Both the position numbers and the translations under genes were made by a program. From Alphaproteobacteria bacterium (GTDB taxonomy: Bacteria; Pseudomonadota; Alphaproteobacteria; UBA8366), in contig JASLSL010000228.1 in NCBI GenBank assembly GCA_030743445.1, positions 1-7,098 of the forward strand: a stretch of 7,098 bases of DNA. The letters are read 5' to 3'. The notes beneath the pieces were generated by a model, which searched no databases, had not been told where the DNA came from, and saw only the letters and a list, made by a program, of their open reading frames with translations. The stretch's first letter is position 1, and every line of letters begins with the position of its first letter. This document shows positions 5,540 to 7,098 of this stretch, in pieces.

Positions 5540-5578
5540 CTGTCCTAACTAGGTCACTGATATTTCAAACTAGGACAG
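5540..5578. repeat. Operator-like inverted and direct repeat
   Basis: CTGTCCTA (5540-5547) and TAGGACAG (5571-5578) are exact reverse complements, 31 bp centre to centre. Within them AACTAGGNCA occurs twice in direct orientation (5547-5556 and 5568-5577), 21 bp or two helical turns apart. The spacing suits a cooperatively bound regulator. The element lies about midway between the divergent starts of the small membrane protein gene and ctrA, so either could be the target. Confidence 0.55.
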
Positions 5579-5624
5579 CCCGCCATCAACCAGCGAAATT
5601 GTATCGGTTAGACGGGAGGCCGTG

Positions 5625-5655
5625 TTTACGGTTTATTAACCTTTATTAACGTTAA
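5625..5655. promoter_or_regulatory. Cluster of CtrA-type half-sites upstream of ctrA
   Basis: TTAA occurs at 5636-5639, 5646-5649 and 5652-5655. TTTA at 5625-5628 lies exactly 7 nt before the first of these, so TTTA-N7-TTAA is a one-mismatch CtrA box. The next pair is TTAA-N6-TTAA. The cluster ends 52 nt before the ctrA start, where autoregulation would act. A GATTC (GANTC) site at 5698-5702 overlaps the ctrA ribosome binding site. Confidence 0.5.
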
Positions 5656-5707
5656 TGTTCACTGCCCTGAATTTACGATATCATATTTGCGACTGAGGAT
5701 TCACCAG

Positions 5708-6418
5708 ATGCGTATTCTGCTGGTCGAAGACGACGCCACGACGGCCCAAAGCATCGAAATGATGTTGAAATCCGAGAATTTCGTGGTCGACACGACGGAT
5801 TTGGGCGAAGACGGGTTGGAAATCGGAAAGATCTACGATTACGACCTGATCATCCTCGATCTGATGCTGCCCGACATCGACGGCTACGAGGTTCTGCGCC
5901 GCCTGCGCGATGCGCGGATCGACACGCCGATCTTGATCCTCTCTGGGCTCAGCGCGCTCGACAACAAGGTCAAGGGTCTCGGCTTCGGCGCCGACGACTA
6001 CCTGACCAAGCCGTTCGAGAAGCGCGAGTTGATCGCGCGCATCCAGGCGATCATCCGGCGCTCCAAGGGCCACGCCCATTCGGTCATCCAGACCGGCCGC
6101 CTGACGATCGACCTGGAGACCCGCACGGTCGAGGTCGACGCCAAGCCGCTGCACCTGACCGGCAAGGAATACGGCGTGCTGGAGCTGCTGTCGCTGAGGA
6201 AGGGCACGACCCTGACCAAGGAGATGTTCCTGAACCACCTCTATGGCGGCATGGACGAGCCGGAGCTCAAGATCATCGACGTCTTCATCTGCAAGCTGCG
6301 CAAGAAGCTGAGCCAGGCGACCGGCGACGAGAACTACATCGAGACGGTGTGGGGCCGCGGCTACGTGCTGCGCGACCCGGCGGCGGCGGAACAGCAGATC
6401 GCGGTCTCGGCCGCTTGA
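5708..6418 (+). CDS. ctrA: Cell-cycle / motility response regulator CtrA
   Basis: CtrA is an OmpR-family transcription factor that in alphaproteobacteria controls cell-cycle or motility genes and, in Caulobacter, blocks replication origins. The 236 residues contain a receiver domain (1-~118) with acidic residues in VEDDA, the phosphoacceptor Asp51 in ILDLMLPD, and the TKPF Lys101. A winged-helix DNA-binding domain follows (~125-225), in which LTGKEY, LRKGTTLTKEMFLNHLYGGMD and ETVWGRGYVLRDP are essentially identical to Caulobacter CtrA as I remember it. The protein ends in AVSAA. A terminal Ala-Ala is part of the ClpXP degradation signal in Caulobacter CtrA, so regulated proteolysis may be kept. 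The start at 5708 is preferred over an in-frame codon at 5687 because it matches the family MRILLVEDD start and has GAGG at 5695-5698. Upstream CtrA half-sites and a GANTC site suggest autoregulation and methylation control. Confidence 0.96.
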   Translation: MRILLVEDDATTAQSIEMMLKSENFVVDTTDLGEDGLEIGKIYDYDLIILDLMLPDIDGYEVLRRLRDARIDTPILILSGLSALDNKVKGLGFGADDYLTKPFEKRELIARIQAIIRRSKGHAHSVIQTGRLTIDLETRTVEVDAKPLHLTGKEYGVLELLSLRKGTTLTKEMFLNHLYGGMDEPELKIIDVFICKLRKKLSQATGDENYIETVWGRGYVLRDPAAAEQQIAVSAA

Positions 6419-6448
6419 TTGCAACGTAGGGATTCGGAAGGACCCGCG

Positions 6449-7098
6449 ATGCATCTGCTAAACACACTAATCTTTGCGCTGATCGTACTGTTTTCCGCGG
6501 CGACTTCGGCGCCCGATGCTCGTGCCCAGGACAAGCCCGCCGACACCGCCATACCGGCGCCCCGAGAGATCATCGCCGCAGTACCGCGCTCATGGCCGCC
6601 GCAATACAGCGTCGACGAGAACGGCAAGCCGGTGGGCTTCGCCATCGATGTGATGGAGGAGATCGCAACCCGTGCCGGGATGCGTGTCAGATACGTGATT
6701 CTCGACGCCTTCGCCGACGTCAGCGAGGTTATGCGGAAAGGCGAGGCCCACATCATCCCCAACAGCGGCATCACCCCCGACCGGGCGGCTGCTTATTTGT
6801 TTACCGAGCCCGTGGAGACTTTCGTCGTATCCATATTCGTGCGTCGTGAAACCAAGGACATCAACGACCTCGAGGATCTGGTCGGCCGCAAGGTCGCGGT
6901 GGTCGAGCACAATGTCAGCGAAAAGCTGATGAAGGCCCACACAAACATCCAGTCCGTGGTTCATCGGGACGCGGTGACGGCGCTTTTCGGTCTGCTTTCC
7001 GGCAACGTGGACGCATTTATCTTCCCGCGGCCGGTGATGCTCAACCTCGCGCGCAAGGCCGGCGTCGAGGACCGAATCAAGGTGGTGGGCACGCACTT
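6449..7098 (+). CDS. Secreted/periplasmic SBP_bac_3-type sensing protein, partial (runs off the window)
   Basis: An ATG at 6449 with AAGGA at 6438-6442 opens a frame that stays open for 216 codons to the window end. Residues 1-26 form a signal peptide or first membrane anchor (LLNTLIFALIVLFSAATSAP) with a likely cleavage site ARA|QD after residue 26. The rest resembles family-3 periplasmic solute-binding proteins: SWPPQYSVDENGKPVGFAIDVMEEIA (~48-73), a GITPDRA motif preceding FTEPVETFVVSIFVRRE (~107-134), and DLEDLVGRKVAVVEHNVSEKL (~141-161). Such domains act as amino-acid uptake receptors or as the sensing domain of membrane histidine kinases and GGDEF/EAL proteins. The FVRRE and DLVGRKVAVV pattern and the place 30 nt after a response regulator favour a signalling protein, but the decisive C-terminal part is outside the window. 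A GATTC site (6431-6435) lies 13 nt before the start. Confidence 0.8.
   Translation, partial: MHLLNTLIFALIVLFSAATSAPDARAQDKPADTAIPAPREIIAAVPRSWPPQYSVDENGKPVGFAIDVMEEIATRAGMRVRYVILDAFADVSEVMRKGEAHIIPNSGITPDRAAAYLFTEPVETFVVSIFVRRETKDINDLEDLVGRKVAVVEHNVSEKLMKAHTNIQSVVHRDAVTALFGLLSGNVDAFIFPRPVMLNLARKAGVEDRIKVVGTH

Noticed and set aside
5520..5560. Possible sigma-54 or EcfG-type promoter (GGCAC / GGAAC)
   Set aside because: The matching downstream element (GC at -12, or CGTT at the right spacing) is absent.
5681..6454. - strand open frame antisense to ctrA
   Set aside because: ctrA is unambiguous on the + strand; the antisense product is repetitive Leu/Val/Asp/Gln/Arg.

Overview
The window is GC-rich bacterial DNA, very probably from an alphaproteobacterium. 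The best evidence is a near-canonical CtrA cell-cycle response regulator at 5708-6418. It is supported by CtrA-type TTAA-N7-TTAA boxes, CcrM-type GANTC sites just upstream of several start codons, and a good FNR/FixK-type site. The order cannot be fixed from this sequence; a Rhodospirillales-like genome would fit.

Region 1 (1-788) is broken. The 5' half of a TRAP-transporter large permease (dctM, + strand) runs head-on into the 5' part of a PaaI-like hotdog thioesterase (- strand). Both genes lose their 3' ends at one point near 605-625, and a GATC tetranucleotide sits inside that interval. This is either a real deletion junction or a cloning, amplification or assembly chimera.

Region 2 (789-4290) is a sulfonate-carbon module. 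On the - strand, xsc (sulfoacetaldehyde acetyltransferase, ThDP-dependent) is followed by the broken thioesterase. Divergently, on the + strand, lie a short-type phosphate acetyltransferase (pta), a VUT-family membrane transporter and a 33-codon overlapping ORF. Xsc would turn sulfoacetaldehyde and phosphate into acetyl phosphate and sulfite, and Pta would turn acetyl phosphate into acetyl-CoA.

Region 3 (4287-5707) is regulation-rich. It holds an FNR/FixK-type box, two small proline/serine-rich or disordered proteins with strong ribosome binding sites, and a perfect CtrA box followed by a hairpin-forming inverted repeat and a GANTC site. It also holds a 54-residue single-pass membrane protein on the - strand, preceded by a run of perfect palindromes, then an operator-like repeat pair and a cluster of CtrA half-sites in front of ctrA.

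Region 4 (5708-7098) is ctrA followed closely by a secreted or periplasmic SBP_bac_3-type sensing domain cut by the window end. It may be the input domain of a sensor kinase or a diguanylate cyclase.

The least explained part is 4287-5707. Small uncharacterised genes there appear wired to CtrA, to GANTC methylation and perhaps to oxygen, next to ctrA itself.
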